Under the pieces are notes generated by a model, which ran no database searches, was not told where the DNA came from, and worked only from the letters and a program-made list of their open reading frames with translations. Shown here one piece after another: positions 42,723 through 54,569 of a DNA stretch of 64,000 nucleotides (within the stretch, counting starts at the first letter, position 1; each line of letters begins with the position of its first letter). The stretch covers positions 6,951,518 to 7,015,517 of the forward strand of contig OZ024736.1 of NCBI GenBank assembly GCA_964016875.1, written 5' to 3'. Source of the stretch: Fallopia convolvulus. Taxonomy: Eukaryota; Streptophyta; Magnoliopsida; Caryophyllales; Polygonaceae. The position numbers and the translations under genes are program-made.

Positions 42723-43786
42723 TGATGCAGTGAAGCCTGCCATGTCCCAACCGACGTCGATGAGTTGATTCGAGTGACTTCTGACGGACCAATCACAAGA
42801 AGTCGAGCTAAGAAGATTGCTCAAGGCACAACAGCGACCTTGGTTCGATTGACAGCGGTTATTGAAGAGCCTAGCAAGGCGAAGTGGGTCTCGTGCATTC
42901 GACATCAATTGAGCCCGGATTCCATGGATTGATTATATGAGGGCCGAAATTCACTATTTCTTTATTTAGAAACATGTATTAATTTGTCTCACTTTAGGGC
43001 TGAATTTGTCTCACTATTTCTATTTATTTTAATAATGTAGAGAAATCAACCAATAGGCTTATGTTAGTTGGTTGATCTTCTCTCTCCTGGTTGTTAGAGA
43101 TGTTTTTAGTTTGTTAGAGATATTTTAAGTTTGTTAGGATTATTTCCTTAAATAAATAATTCAGCCTTGATTTATTTATTTAAGGGAATCTAGTTAGATT
43201 TATTTAGATATTATTATATCTTGGGAAGCAAGCAAAGGAGACCCCTTCTCCCCTTCTAGGGCCGGCCATCCTCCCTCCTTGCTTCCCAAGTATTAGCTTT
43301 TGTATTCTCTATAAATACTTTTCAGTTTCATTAATAAAAATCAGCTTGAGATTAGATAAACCCTAAGAAAGGTTTATCTAGTCCTTGGGCTCAAAAATAA
43401 TTGTGTGTGCTTGCAATTTCGAAATTCTTCACCATTATCATTCCGACTTCTCTCTCTCTTCATCCGAAATTCAATTGTGTTTGTTTAAGTTTGATTCATT
43501 GATTTATTCAATAGAGATTGTTCTAGAATTGATTGTTAAAGATCGTTCTAGTTAATCAATCAGATTTAGCGTTAGAGCCAATCTGATTGAACTATCAAAA
43601 TTGAGTTTTTCAATCTATCAAATTCGGTTCTTTCAGATTCATTCAAATCAGTTTGGTTACTTGTTGTGCACGATTTCTTATATTGATTGCAAATTCAGGT
43701 TGAATCAAGGATTACTAGGCAAGATCGGGACTTGTGTGGGTCATATACGAGGTTTCAACGGAGGATTCTGGGGCAATCACGTATCA
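42723..43786 (+). repeat. LTR2 of CRM-like complex (5' LTR of the main unit)
   Basis: 1064 bp, TG...CA. I saw two substitutions against LTR3, both near the 3' end (ACGGAGG/ACGCAGG and TTCTGG/TTCCGG). A TATA box (TATAAATA) lies at 43310. It is followed by the primer-binding site. Confidence 0.92.
43310..43317 (+). promoter_or_regulatory. TATA box of CRM-like LTR2
   Basis: TATAAATA; also present at 42575 (LTR1) and 50912 (LTR3). Transcription would start some 30 bases downstream. Confidence 0.6.
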
Positions 43787-43788
43787 AG

Positions 43789-43802
43789 TGGTATCATAAT
43801 CC
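43789..43802 (+). other. Primer-binding site of CRM-like element
   Basis: TGGTATCATAATCC two bases after the LTR end. The first eight bases equal the initiator-methionine tRNA site; the rest has diverged or belongs to a variant. Confidence 0.65.
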
Positions 43803-45169
43803 AGCGTCTCGCCAAGTAATTGTTTCTTTCCTTAATTTGCTTTCTAGTTAATTTAATTCAGTTTTTGATCCCAAAGTTTGAACCTTTAACCAAGTTACTA
43901 TTTTTGAGATCCAAAGACTGAATTTTTCCCACAACCACCACCTAATTCCGCCAACCACCACCTCGCACCACCACTCTACACCACCAACTGGTGTCGCTCT
44001 TTGGAGCCGCACCAGTGTCCACCACCAGACGCAACCAACACCACCAACCCCACCCCATTCTGCCTACCCTAAACCCTAAATCGCCTATTCTCGTAACCCT
44101 AGAATTCGTGACAAACCCTAACCCTAACCCTAATCTGGCGGCAGAAACCCTAACCCTAACCCTAGTGGTCAAAACCCTAATCCCAACCCTCAACCAAACC
44201 CTAAACCTAATCCTCCCAAACCCTAGAGCCGAAACCTTAACCCTAACCCTAGAATTCAACCTTGATCTCCCAAACCCTAAATCCCTTAGTTGTTCCTTGC
44301 CCTCCAAGCAATTAACCAATTAGGAGATTTTTATGGGATTTGTGCATGTTTATTGGCTGAATTGGTTGAGTTGTATTGCAATTTAGATTAGCAATTGTTT
44401 TCCTACAATTTTATGAGTTTTCATTCATGTGGCATGATTGATTGCGATTCATATTGCTTGATTAATACTTGCTGATTTCTGTCATTGCATCCCATCAATT
44501 CGACCTACCCCTTCTTCTTTTTATTAATTTGGCTTCTACTTGGTTTCATTGGTAGCAAAAAAATCACTTAGTTAAAAAAAAAAGCCAGTCGAGTATACCC
44601 TTTTAATTTCGTCCTTTGCATTGTTGCATTGCTTTGCTTGTTTCTTCATTATAGCACAAGAGTAGTTTGTGCATAAAATCAAAAAAAAAAAAAAACAGAA
44701 AAGAAAAGTGATCTACCCCAGCTAGTTTTAAGCCACTTTCAACCCTAGTGACTGCTTGCTTAAAAAGATAGCTAATTAGAAATCACTTTGAGGAAAAAGA
44801 TTGACGAAATAAAAGTCACTAAGCCTACCATATTTTCTGTCCTTGCATGCTGAATTTTGGCTTTATTAACTTGCATAGAGTCAATTGAGAGATTGCATGT
44901 GTTTTAGAGCTCATAGAGGGACTATTTGCATTGCTTGTCTTATTGCATACTTACCATTTGCTTAAGCTGCATATTTCCTTTAATTATCATTAGTATTCCA
45001 TACCTACACTATATCTACCATTTTACTCCCTCAAATCAGCCCAAAAACTGAATTAAGTTGATTGGATTGCTTTGAGGCAAGTTTTGGCTTGATCAAGGTG
45101 TGGTATTGCTTGTTGTGATTTGCTTTAGAACACACTACACTCTCTACTTTCTTGCTTGTTTCAGGAACA
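43803..45169 (+). other. Leader of CRM-like element
   Basis: Untranslated region of about 1.4 kb between the primer-binding site and gag. It contains a CCACCA-rich part, a cluster of telomere-like motifs and A-runs. No protein family is recognisable. Confidence 0.65.
44065..44284 (+). repeat. Telomere-like (CCCTAAA) motif cluster in CRM leader
   Basis: About 15 copies of AACCCTA/CCCTAAA, some in tandem (AAACCCTAACCCTAACCC), interspersed with other sequence. The plant telomere repeat is CCCTAAA; here many units are CCCTAA. It is a degenerate cluster, not a continuous telomere array. Confidence 0.85.
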
Positions 45170-48100
45170 ATGGTGATTCCATTAGAACCTAACCCAACTG
45201 AATTGAGTCTCACTAAGGAGGCAATCGACTTCATTAGGTTGTCCATTAGTGATGGTGTACGAGAAGGCTAGGCTCGAGCTGTAGAGCTGGCCACGGCTGC
45301 ATTCGCTCCACAATTGAAGCGTTTAGAGGACCAACTTGCAACGTTGATTGATTCATCTCAAGCAAGTCATAAGAGCCCTACTGCAGTTGAGCTTAATAGT
45401 GACCCAAATCAGGCCTCCGGTAGCGACAAAGGCAAGCAACAACTAGTTGATGAAGAGCATGATTTGCTTGCTAGCTACAATAAAGATAATGATCCCCCGG
45501 CTCACTACTCCCCCACAGCTGGCCGAGGCAGAGGAAGAGGCATCGGGTCGAGAACTCCACCGGTTAATCATCAACAATTCTATAATCAGCCACAAAACCG
45601 GTACCCTCAAGCCACTCATCAACATTATCCACAATACAACAATTCTTATGATGATGTGACATATGGCTTTCCCGGGGAAGAAAGACGCCCATGGCATCCT
45701 ACCCTAGATGATTTCTATAACCAAGCTGAGGTTGTAGAGGATATCCCACCAATTTATGGAGTACAAAGGCCGAACAACAACAACAACGTTAACCAAGCTG
45801 TAAATCAGATTGGGAAACGTGATATAAAGATCAAGATAGAGCCATTCAATGGAGAGCTTAATCCGGAGAAGTATCTAGAGTGGGAACAAGCTACAAATTT
45901 CATTCTAGATCACATGGTATATGAAGAATGGGAGAAAGTTGATGTTGTTGTCATCCACTTTATTGGGACCGCTAGAAATTGATGGTTTAGAATGAAGGAG
46001 GATCGAATTAGAAAGGCCTTACCACCAATTGAAACTTGGGGCCAGTTGAAGTTTGTAATGAGGAAGAAATATGTGCCTGAAGAGCATACCGAGCACATGA
46101 GATTGAAAGTTGTAACTTGCAAACAAGGCACCAAGTCTCCAACCGAGTACTTCAATGAGCTAGAGGATCTGAGTTTTAAAGCGGGAATTCATCATTCCCA
46201 ACGGTATCTAAGGACCCAATTTATGGCTGGACTGAATCAAAGCATTCAAGACACATTGGAGATTCAACAAATCAAGGATCTCAATGCCTTAGTACATTCA
46301 GCCCAACTACTCTATGAGCAGCATCAAAGGAAGAAGAAGGAAGCTTGGAATGCTCCAAAAAGGTATGGTTCTAATCCTAGTTCAAATTCCAATTATTATT
46401 CTTCTAACCCTTCTATGCAGCAAAAGGGAGCTTCTAGCTCACCTAAACCAATAGGTTTTCAAGGCCAAAGGCTCCCCACCAATGGACCTCCAAACCAGCC
46501 TAGGGCACGAGATTTAGTGTGCTACAAGTGTCAAGGAAGAGGTCATTATGCCAAGGATTGTCCAAATCTAAAGCAAGTGCTTCTCACCACCAATGGAGGA
46601 TATGTGAGTGATGAAGATATACCTCCAAATCAAGTGGAGGAGGACAGCAATGGACAAGAAGAGGAGGGCGTAGAGGCCATTGAACCAGATTGCACCGAAC
46701 AGCCTCTAAATTTGGTAACAATGCGTACTCTTACTTTGCAAGAAACACCTAGGCTAGATCAAAGAGAAAACATTTTCCATACTAGGTGTACAGTAAAGAA
46801 TCAAGTGTTATGCATGATAATTGATAGTGGTAGCTGCTGTAACATTATTAATGCTAAGGTAGTTGATCACTTGCAATTAAAAACCCAACCTAGGGCTACT
46901 AGTTATGGTCTCAATGGAATTAATGATTCAGAAGGTCCTAATCTTGTCACCCATCAGTGTTTAGTCCATGTTGCTATTGGTACTTATGTTGATGACATTA
47001 TGTGTGATGTAGTAAACATGGAATGTGCTCATATCTTGTTAGGAAGACCATGGTTATTTGATAGGAGAGTGATTTATGATGGCATGTTAAACACCTATTC
47101 TTTTAACTATGATGGGAGGAGAGTTTCTCTTCTACCCTTGTCTCCCCAACAAGTTCTACAGGATCAGGTACGTCGAGATCAAGCTAGGGCACTTAGGCGT
47201 GCCAAGGAAGAGAAAGAAGAGGCTGATTCAACGGCCAAAGCAGCGGCCCGGCGTTCGGCGCCCGACGTGTCGACAAAGCCAAGCGGCGTTTCCCAGTCTC
47301 CACCCGAGCGTTCTGGCTCAAATTTTGGGACAACATCAAAAACAGGTGGAGCTACTGTTTGGGACGAAAAACGCCGAGAGAATGTCCCTAAAACGCCCAA
47401 AGTGCCGAGCAACACTTCCAGCAGTGCACCTGGGATGAAAACGGGGCTATCTCCCAATCCACTCGAGCGTTTTGGCTCAAATTTTGGGAGCACTTCAGAG
47501 ACTCAGAGAGATACAAACCTGGAAAAAGAACGCCTACAGAAAGAGCCAAAAATCGGCTTGAAAGGCAGTGTAGAAAAGCGCTCTCTTGTGACTCAGTCTA
47601 GTATTTCTTTCCTTAACTCTTATTGCTTACTTATTATGAGGAAAGAGATACTTATTATTAGTCAAGACATTTCACATCTTCCAAAGTGTCTACAGGATCT
47701 ATTACAGGAGTTTGAAGATGTGATGCCTGAAGTGTTGCCAGAAGGCCTTCCACCAATTAGAGGCATTGAGCATCAAATCGATTAGGTGCCCGGCGCTTCT
47801 TTACCAAACCGTGCAGCCTATAGAGCAAGTCCAGAAGAGACCGCTGAGCTTCAAAGAAAAGTGCAAGATCTCATGGACAAAGGCTATGTGCGTGAATCCC
47901 TCAGCCCATGCGCGGTTCCGGTGATTTTGGTGCCAAAGAAGGATGGCACATGGAGAATGTGTGTTGATTGTAGAGCGATCAACCAAATAACAGTTAAGTA
48001 CCGTCATCCCATCCCTAGATTAGATGATATGCTTGATGAATTGCATGGTGCTAATTTCTTTTCTAAGATTGATTTAAGAAGTGGGTACCATCAAATTAGG

Positions 48101-50370
48101 ATGAGGGAAGGGGATGAATGGAAAACTGCCTTTAAAACTAAGTATGGCTTATATGAATGGTTAGTAATGCCTTTTGGATTAATTAATGCACCTAGTACTT
48201 TTATGAGGCTTATGAACCATGTTTTAAGAAGATACTTAGGCAGATTTGTTGTAGTCTACTTTGATGATATCTTAATCTATAGCAAAACCATGCATGAACA
48301 TGTAGATCATCTTAGGGCTGTTTTGGACACTTTAAGGTTAGAAAAGCTTTATGTTAACTTGAAAAAGTGTTCTTTTTGCTCGGAGTCTACCATTTTTCTT
48401 GGTTTTGTTGTGTCTAAAGGTGGATTGAAGGTAGATGAAGACAAGATCAAGGCAATCAAAGAATGGCCCCAGCCGACCACACCAACAATGGTCAGATCAT
48501 TTCTCGGCTTGGCTGGCTTCTACAGGAGATTTGTGCGTGATTTTAGCACAATTGCAGCCCCCCTCCACGAGCTTACAAAGAAGGATACAACCTTTAAATG
48601 GAGGGAGCAACAAGAGAACGCCTTCAATACTTTGAAGGACAGATTATGCCACGCCCCAGTGCTTCAACTCCCTAACTTCTCCAAGGCATTTGAGATAGAG
48701 GTGGACGCTTCTGGACATGGCATAGGAGGCGTGCTCTTGCAAGACAAGAAACCCATTGCTTACTTTAGTGAAAAACTTAGTGGGGCTGAGTTGAATTACC
48801 CTACTTATGATAAAGAGTTGTATGCTTTAATTAGGGTTTTGAAAACTTGGTCTCATTATTTGTGGCCTAAAGAGTTTGTAATCCATTCTGATCATGAGGC
48901 CTTGAAGTCCTTGAAAGGCCAATCCAGACTCAACAGGCGACATGCAAGATGGGTTGAATTTATGTAGACTTTTCCTTATGTTGTGAAACATAAGAAAGGC
49001 AAGGAGAATGTGGTAGCTGACGCCCTTTCTCGGAGGTATGTGCTCTTGAACCAATGTGATGTTAAGATCCTTGGATTTGCAATGATTAGGGAATTATATG
49101 CTAGTGATCCTCACTTTGCTGAAATCTATAAGAATTGCATGTCTAGGGGTGAAATAGATACCTACTTTATTGATGATGGATACTTGTTTAAAGCTGGTAA
49201 ATTGTGCATTCCTTCATCTAGTATATGTAGGCTTCTAACTAAAGAGGTTCATGAATCAAGAGGACATAGGGGTTTAGAAAAGACTTTAGAAGGTTTAAAA
49301 GAACACTACTATTGGCCTAAAATGAGTAATTATGTGTTGAGATTTGTCAAGAGTTGTGTTGTGTGTGCTAAAGCTAAGTCTAGACTTCACCCCCATGGTT
49401 TGTACCAGCCCTTACCTATTCCTAGTTCACCTTGGGAAGACATTTCTATGGATTTCATTGTAGGTTTGCCTAGAACTAGGAAGGGTAGAGATTCTATCTT
49501 TGTAGTGGTAGATAGATTTTCCAAAATGGCTCACTTTATTCCATGTCACACGACTGATGATGCTGTACATATTGCTGATTTGTTCTTTAGGGAAATTGTT
49601 AGATTGCATGGCATCCCTTGTTCTATTGTTTCAGATCGTGATGCTAAATTTTTGAGTTATTTTTGGAAGAGTCTATGGTCTAAATTGGGAACTAAATTGC
49701 TGTTTTCTACATCATGTCACCCACAAACTGATGGGCAAACTGAAGTTACTAATAGAACGTTAGGGGTTTTACTTAGAACTATGCTTAAAGCTAACCTCAA
49801 ACGTTGGGAAGATGTTTTGCGTTTTGTGGAGTTTGCTTATAACAGGTCAATCCATTCAGCCACAAAAATGACCCCTTTGAGGTTGTTTATGGGCTGAATC
49901 CGAGGACACCAGTGGACATGACGCCTCAGCCATACAAGGGAAAAGAGAGTTTTGAAGCTAACAAGAGGGCTGAGTTTGTAAAGAAGCTGCATGAGAGGAC
50001 TAAGATGCATTTGGAGAGAAAATCCTTGAAGTATAAGGCCCATGCTGATAAGGGTCGAAAACAGGTCATCTTTGAAGAAGGAGATCTCGTTTGGGTGCAT
50101 TTTAGGAAGGAGAGGTTCCCAAATCAAAGGAAAAACAAGTTAGATCAGCGAGGAGATGGACCGTTCAGAATTCTTAAGCGGATCGGCCCTAATGCTTACC
50201 ATGTCGATTTGCCTGGTGAGTATAATGTCCATCCGACGTTTAATGTGGCTGATCTATCTCTTTATGTGCCAGATTTTGATTCCGACGTCGAATCAGAGAC
50301 GATTCGAGCTCAAGTGGAGGAGAATGATGCAGTGAAGCCTGCCATGTCCCAACCGACGTCGATGAGTTGA
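45170..50370 (+). pseudogene. CRM-like gag-pol polyprotein
   Basis: Gag, protease, RT, RNase H and integrase lie in one frame (frame 2) from ATG 45170, as in CRM elements. Seen in order: gag core (MKEDRIRKALPPIETWGQLKF), zinc knuckle CYKCQGRGHYAKDC (46520-46561), protease DSGSCCN (46823), RT with WRMCVDCRAINQIT and YFDD (48257-48268), RNase H (EIEVDASGHGIGGVL, YDKELYAL), integrase zinc finger (HESRGH...CVVC) and core Asp/Asp/Glu (VVDRFSK, VSDRDAKF, DGQTEV). In-frame stops occur near 45270, at 45980, 47783 and 48965, and a frameshift near 49890. The last frame (49912-50370) enters LTR3. No working polyprotein is expected. Confidence 0.88.
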
Positions 50371-51388
50371 TTCGAGTGACTTCTGACGGACCAATCACAA
50401 GAAGTCGAGCTAAGAAGATTGCTCAAGGCACAACAGCGACCTTGGTTCGATTGACAGCGGTTATTGAAGAGCCTAGCAAGGCGAAGTGGGTCTCGTGCAT
50501 TCGACATCAATTGAGCCCGGATTCCATGGATTGATTATATGAGGGCCGAAATTCACTATTTCTTTATTTAGAAACATGTATTAATTTGTCTCACTTTAGG
50601 GCTGAATTTGTCTCACTATTTCTATTTATTTTAATAATGTAGAGAAATCAACCAATAGGCTTATGTTAGTTGGTTGATCTTCTCTCTCCTGGTTGTTAGA
50701 GATGTTTTTAGTTTGTTAGAGATATTTTAAGTTTGTTAGGATTATTTCCTTAAATAAATAATTCAGCCTTGATTTATTTATTTAAGGGAATCTAGTTAGA
50801 TTTATTTAGATATTATTATATCTTGGGAAGCAAGCAAAGGAGACCCCTTCTCCCCTTCTAGGGCCGGCCATCCTCCCTCCTTGCTTCCCAAGTATTAGCT
50901 TTTGTATTCTCTATAAATACTTTTCAGTTTCATTAATAAAAATCAGCTTGAGATTAGATAAACCCTAAGAAAGGTTTATCTAGTCCTTGGGCTCAAAAAT
51001 AATTGTGTGTGCTTGCAATTTCGAAATTCTTCACCATTATCATTCCGACTTCTCTCTCTCTTCATCCGAAATTCAATTGTGTTTGTTTAAGTTTGATTCA
51101 TTGATTTATTCAATAGAGATTGTTCTAGAATTGATTGTTAAAGATCGTTCTAGTTAATCAATCAGATTTAGCGTTAGAGCCAATCTGATTGAACTATCAA
51201 AATTGAGTTTTTCAATCTATCAAATTCGGTTCTTTCAGATTCATTCAAATCAGTTTGGTTACTTGTTGTGCACGATTTCTTATATTGATTGCAAATTCAG
51301 GTTGAATCAAGGATTACTAGGCAAGATCGGGACTTGTGTGGGTCATATACGAGGTTTCAACGCAGGATTCCGGGGCAATCACGTATCA
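50325..51388 (+). repeat. LTR3 of CRM-like complex (3' LTR)
   Basis: 1064 bp, from TGATGCAGTG to ACGTATCA, followed by the TSD CCGGG. The pol frame runs into its first 45 bases before a stop caused by a one-base deletion relative to LTR1. A TATA box lies at 50912. Confidence 0.92.
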
Positions 51389-51393
51389 CCGGG
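51389..51393. other. Right TSD (CCGGG) of CRM-like complex
   Basis: CCGGG is identical to 41887-41891. Removing the insertion and one TSD restores the gag frame across a perfect CCHC knuckle. Confidence 0.9.
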
Positions 51394-51621
51394 CATATAA
51401 ACCGGAAGTGTCCCAAGCCGCCAAGAAGATGTTACAACTGCAACAAGGACGGACATCTCCGGCAATTCTGCAGGCAACCAGTGAACTCATTAGGTCAGAC
51501 CCGCTCAAACACAGTTTCCCAGCGACCTCAGGCATCAAACAGGCCAGCAGGAACCGCTTCAGTTCAGTCCACGGCTAACCAGAAAGGCAAAGGGCCTGTG
51601 AACTCGCAAGGACAGGGATAG
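51389..51621 (+). pseudogene. Tekay-like gag, 3' part
   Basis: Continues the first knuckle (GHINRKC) and holds a second one, CYNCNKDGHLRQFC. It is followed by a Ser/Gln-rich tail and a stop at 51619-51621 immediately before the protease, in the same frame as pol. Two zinc knuckles are thus present in the nucleocapsid. Confidence 0.85.
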
Positions 51622-53795
51622 AGATTGTACGAGATGTGTACCACTGACAAGCCTGAAGAACCCATCTGCCAAGGTACTCTCTATATCCGTTCTAAAGACG
51701 TGTTTATACTCTTTGATTCTGGTGCATCACATTCATTCATATCCGAAAAATGCATAGAACTTCTAGGTTTAGATAACCTCGAGAAGTGTGAGCCGTTCAT
51801 AGTGAACCTTCCAAATGGAGAAAAGATTTTAGGAGCCAAGCAATTAGAAAAATTTCCCTTATGCATTCAGGGAGTGAACTTCTGCTCCAACTTGATATGC
51901 ATCCCGATGGATCCCTACGACATCATTCTCGGAAGAGATTGGTTGTTTGAGCATGGAGCAATCATTGATTTCTACACCCGAACTGTGACCATCAACTCGG
52001 GAGGAAAACACATCTGCAAGTTCAAGGGGAAACGGGAAGAAGAAAATGGAAAGGTGATCAACGCCATGAAAGCCAGGAAACTACTAAGGCAGGGCTGCGT
52101 TGGATATCTTTGCTATCTCGAGTCAATAGAGAAGAAGATTGTAAACGTGCAAGAGATCCCCGTGGCCAGAGAGTTTCCCGACGTCTTCCCAGACGAACTC
52201 CTCGGGTTACCTCCTCGACGAGAAGTCGAGTTTTCAATAAGCCTCGAGCCTGGTACTGGCCCAATCTCTAAGGCAACATACAGAATGGCCCCGCTGGAGA
52301 TGAAAGAACTCAAGAGTCAGCTCGAAGAAATGCTTGAGAAGGGTTACATTCGACCGAGTGCTTCGCCTTGGGGAGCGCCCGTGCTATTTGTAAAGAAGAA
52401 GGACGGAATCTTCCATTTGTGCATCGACTACAGAGAACTGAACAAGGTCACCATCAAGAACAAATATCCTCTTCCAAGGATAGACGATCTCTTAGATCAA
52501 CTCAAAGGTGCAAAAGTTTTCTCAAAGATCGACCTGAGGTCAGGCTATCACCAGCTTCGGATCCGCGAGGAAGACATTTCGAAGACCGCCTTCCGTACCC
52601 GTTATGGTCACTACGAGTTTGTTGTGGTGCCATTCGGGTTGACCAATGCACCTGCGGTATTCATGGATCTAATGCACCGATGCTTCCATGAATATCTCGA
52701 CAAATTCGTCATCGTCTTCATAGACGACATCCTGATATACTCCAGAGATCAAGCAGACCATGAAGAACATCTTCGAACCGTGCTACAGATCCTAAGGCAC
52801 AACCAACTCTACGCCAAGCTGTCCAAGTGCGACCTATGGCTTAGAGAAGTGGCTTTCTTAGGCCACGTCATTAATCAAGACGGAGTACTAGTGGACCCAA
52901 AGAAGATTGAGGCAGTCTCAGAATGGAAGCACCCAAAGAATGTAAAGGAAATTCGCAGCTTCTTAGGACTTGCCATGTACTATAGAAGGTTCATTGAAGG
53001 GTTTTCAAAGACTGCCCTTCCCATGACAAAGTTACTCCGAAAGACTCATAAGAAGTTCGTATGGGATGAGAAGTGTGAAGAGAGCTTCCAGGAACTCAAG
53101 AAGCGACTCACCAGTGCGCCAGTGCTAACATTGCCCAATGGACACGACTACAGTGACGCCTCAAAGCAAGGATTGGGATGCGTACTCATGCAAAATGGGA
53201 AGGTGATTGCCTACGCGTCTCGACAGCTCAAAGTCTATGAAGTAAATTATCCGACGCAGGACCTCGAACTGGCAGCAGTAGTATTCGCGTTAAAGATTTG
53301 GCGACACTACTTGTACGGGGTTAAGTGTCAGATATACACCGATCACAAGAGTTTGAAGTATGTGTTCACACAGAAGGAGTTGAACATGAGACAGAGAAGA
53401 TGGCTAGAATTATTGAAAGACTACGACATAGAGCTACTCTACCATCCGGGCAAGGCTAACGTCGTAGCAGACGCTCTTAGTCGAAAGACGCAACAAGAGG
53501 GCATTGTAGCAATGTTAACCGCCCAACCAAAGTTGCAGCAAGAACTCATCAGAGAAGGCATTGAGGTGTGGTTCAAAAGACAACAAGGTTGTCTCAACAC
53601 TTTAGAAATCCAATCCGATTTGCTGACAGAGATCAAAGAAAAGCAGGTTGACAACATCATGCTGATCAGAATCAGTGGCGAAGTACAAGAAGGCAAAGCA
53701 CCTGGGTTCGTCATTCAAGATGACGGTTCCCTTCGGTTCCAGAACCGGATTTGTGTGCCAGGAGTGGACGAGCTTCGAATGAGCATCCTTCGGTT
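51622..53795 (+). pseudogene. Tekay-like protease, RT and RNase H
   Basis: The frame is open for more than 720 codons. The protease site is FDSGASHSFIS (51712 on) with DIILGRDWL. RT has KKKDGIFHLCIDYRELNKV, FSKIDLRSGYHQ, and catalytic FIDD (52717-52728). RNase H has YSDASKQGLGCVLMQ with a short in-frame loss just before it, YPTQDLELAAVVFALK and the TDHKSL block. It ends near the integrase start (CVPGVDELRMSIL), where a deletion joins it to the integrase tail. Motifs are typical of Tekay chromoviruses. Confidence 0.88.
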
Positions 53796-54422
53796 CCCTT
53801 TGAAGCCTTGTACGGCCGAAAATGTCGTTCTCCGCTCTGTTGGGACGATAACGCCGACAAGATTCTCCTAGGCCCAAACCTAATAGAGCAAACTGCCTCC
53901 GAAGTCGCCCTCATCCGTCAAAGAATGTTGACCGCTCAGAGTCGACAGAAGTCTTATGCAGATCTGAAGAGACGAGACATAGAATTTACTATAGGAGATA
54001 AGGTTTTCGTCAAAGTATCTCCTTCAAAGGGCATGTTCCGCTTCGGGAAGCGAGGCAAGCTTAACCCTCGCTATGTAGGACCCTTCGAAGTCCTAGAAAG
54101 AGTCGGCAACCTGGCCTATCGAATTGCTTTACCAACTTCTGCTCACCCTGTGCACAATGTGTTCCATGTGTCACTCTTAAGGAAGTATGTGCCCGACGAA
54201 TCCCACGTGATCAATTTCGACGATGTCGAGATCCAATCGGATGGCACATACGAAGAGAGACCGATCAAGATTGTAGAGCACCGAATCAAGCAATTGCGCA
54301 ACAAAGAAGTACCTTTAGTCCGTGTACTCTGGTCCAAGGATGGCAACGAAGGTACAACTTGGGAAACCTGGGAAACCGAGCAAGACATGCTGAGGCGTTT
54401 CCCAGAGTTAATGTCCTCTTGA
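53796..54422 (+). pseudogene. Integrase C-terminus with chromodomain (right Tekay-like unit)
   Basis: A deletion removes the zinc finger and the DDE core; sequence resumes at PFEALYGRKCRSPLCW in another frame. The rest matches the left unit: GDKVFVKVSP, VLERVGNLAYRIALP and the chromodomain LVRVLWSKDGNEGTTWETWE, ending RRFPELMSS and a stop. Chromodomains of this type may steer integration to modified chromatin. Without a core this unit cannot integrate by itself. Confidence 0.85.
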
Positions 54423-54569
54423 ACACCACTAGTGTAATCCTTTTAAGGGGGTACTAGACCCCATAGAATCCTTGCAAGTCTTGAGCTGTAATTGCTTTTG
54501 TCTCTACATCCTGGTACAACCCTATTTTCTCTAAGTTTCGGGGACGAAACTTATTTAAGGGGGTACTAT

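Larger units (their letters stand above)
41892..51388 (+). mobile_element. CRM-like chromovirus complex with three LTRs
   Basis: In order: truncated LTR1 (41892-42610), 112 bp of the pol 3' end (42611-42722), complete LTR2 (42723-43786), primer-binding site, leader, gag-pol in one frame (45170-50370) and complete LTR3 (50325-51388). The outer TSD is CCGGG (41887-41891 and 51389-51393). LTR2 and LTR3 are both 1064 bp, with two differences noticed by eye; LTR1 is a different variant. RT, RNase H and integrase motifs fit the CRM (centromeric retrotransposon) clade. Four in-frame stops and one frameshift disable it. Confidence 0.85.

Noticed and set aside
43991..44323. Frames over the telomere-like cluster
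   Set aside because: Low-complexity products of the repeated AACCCTA motif, not a protein.
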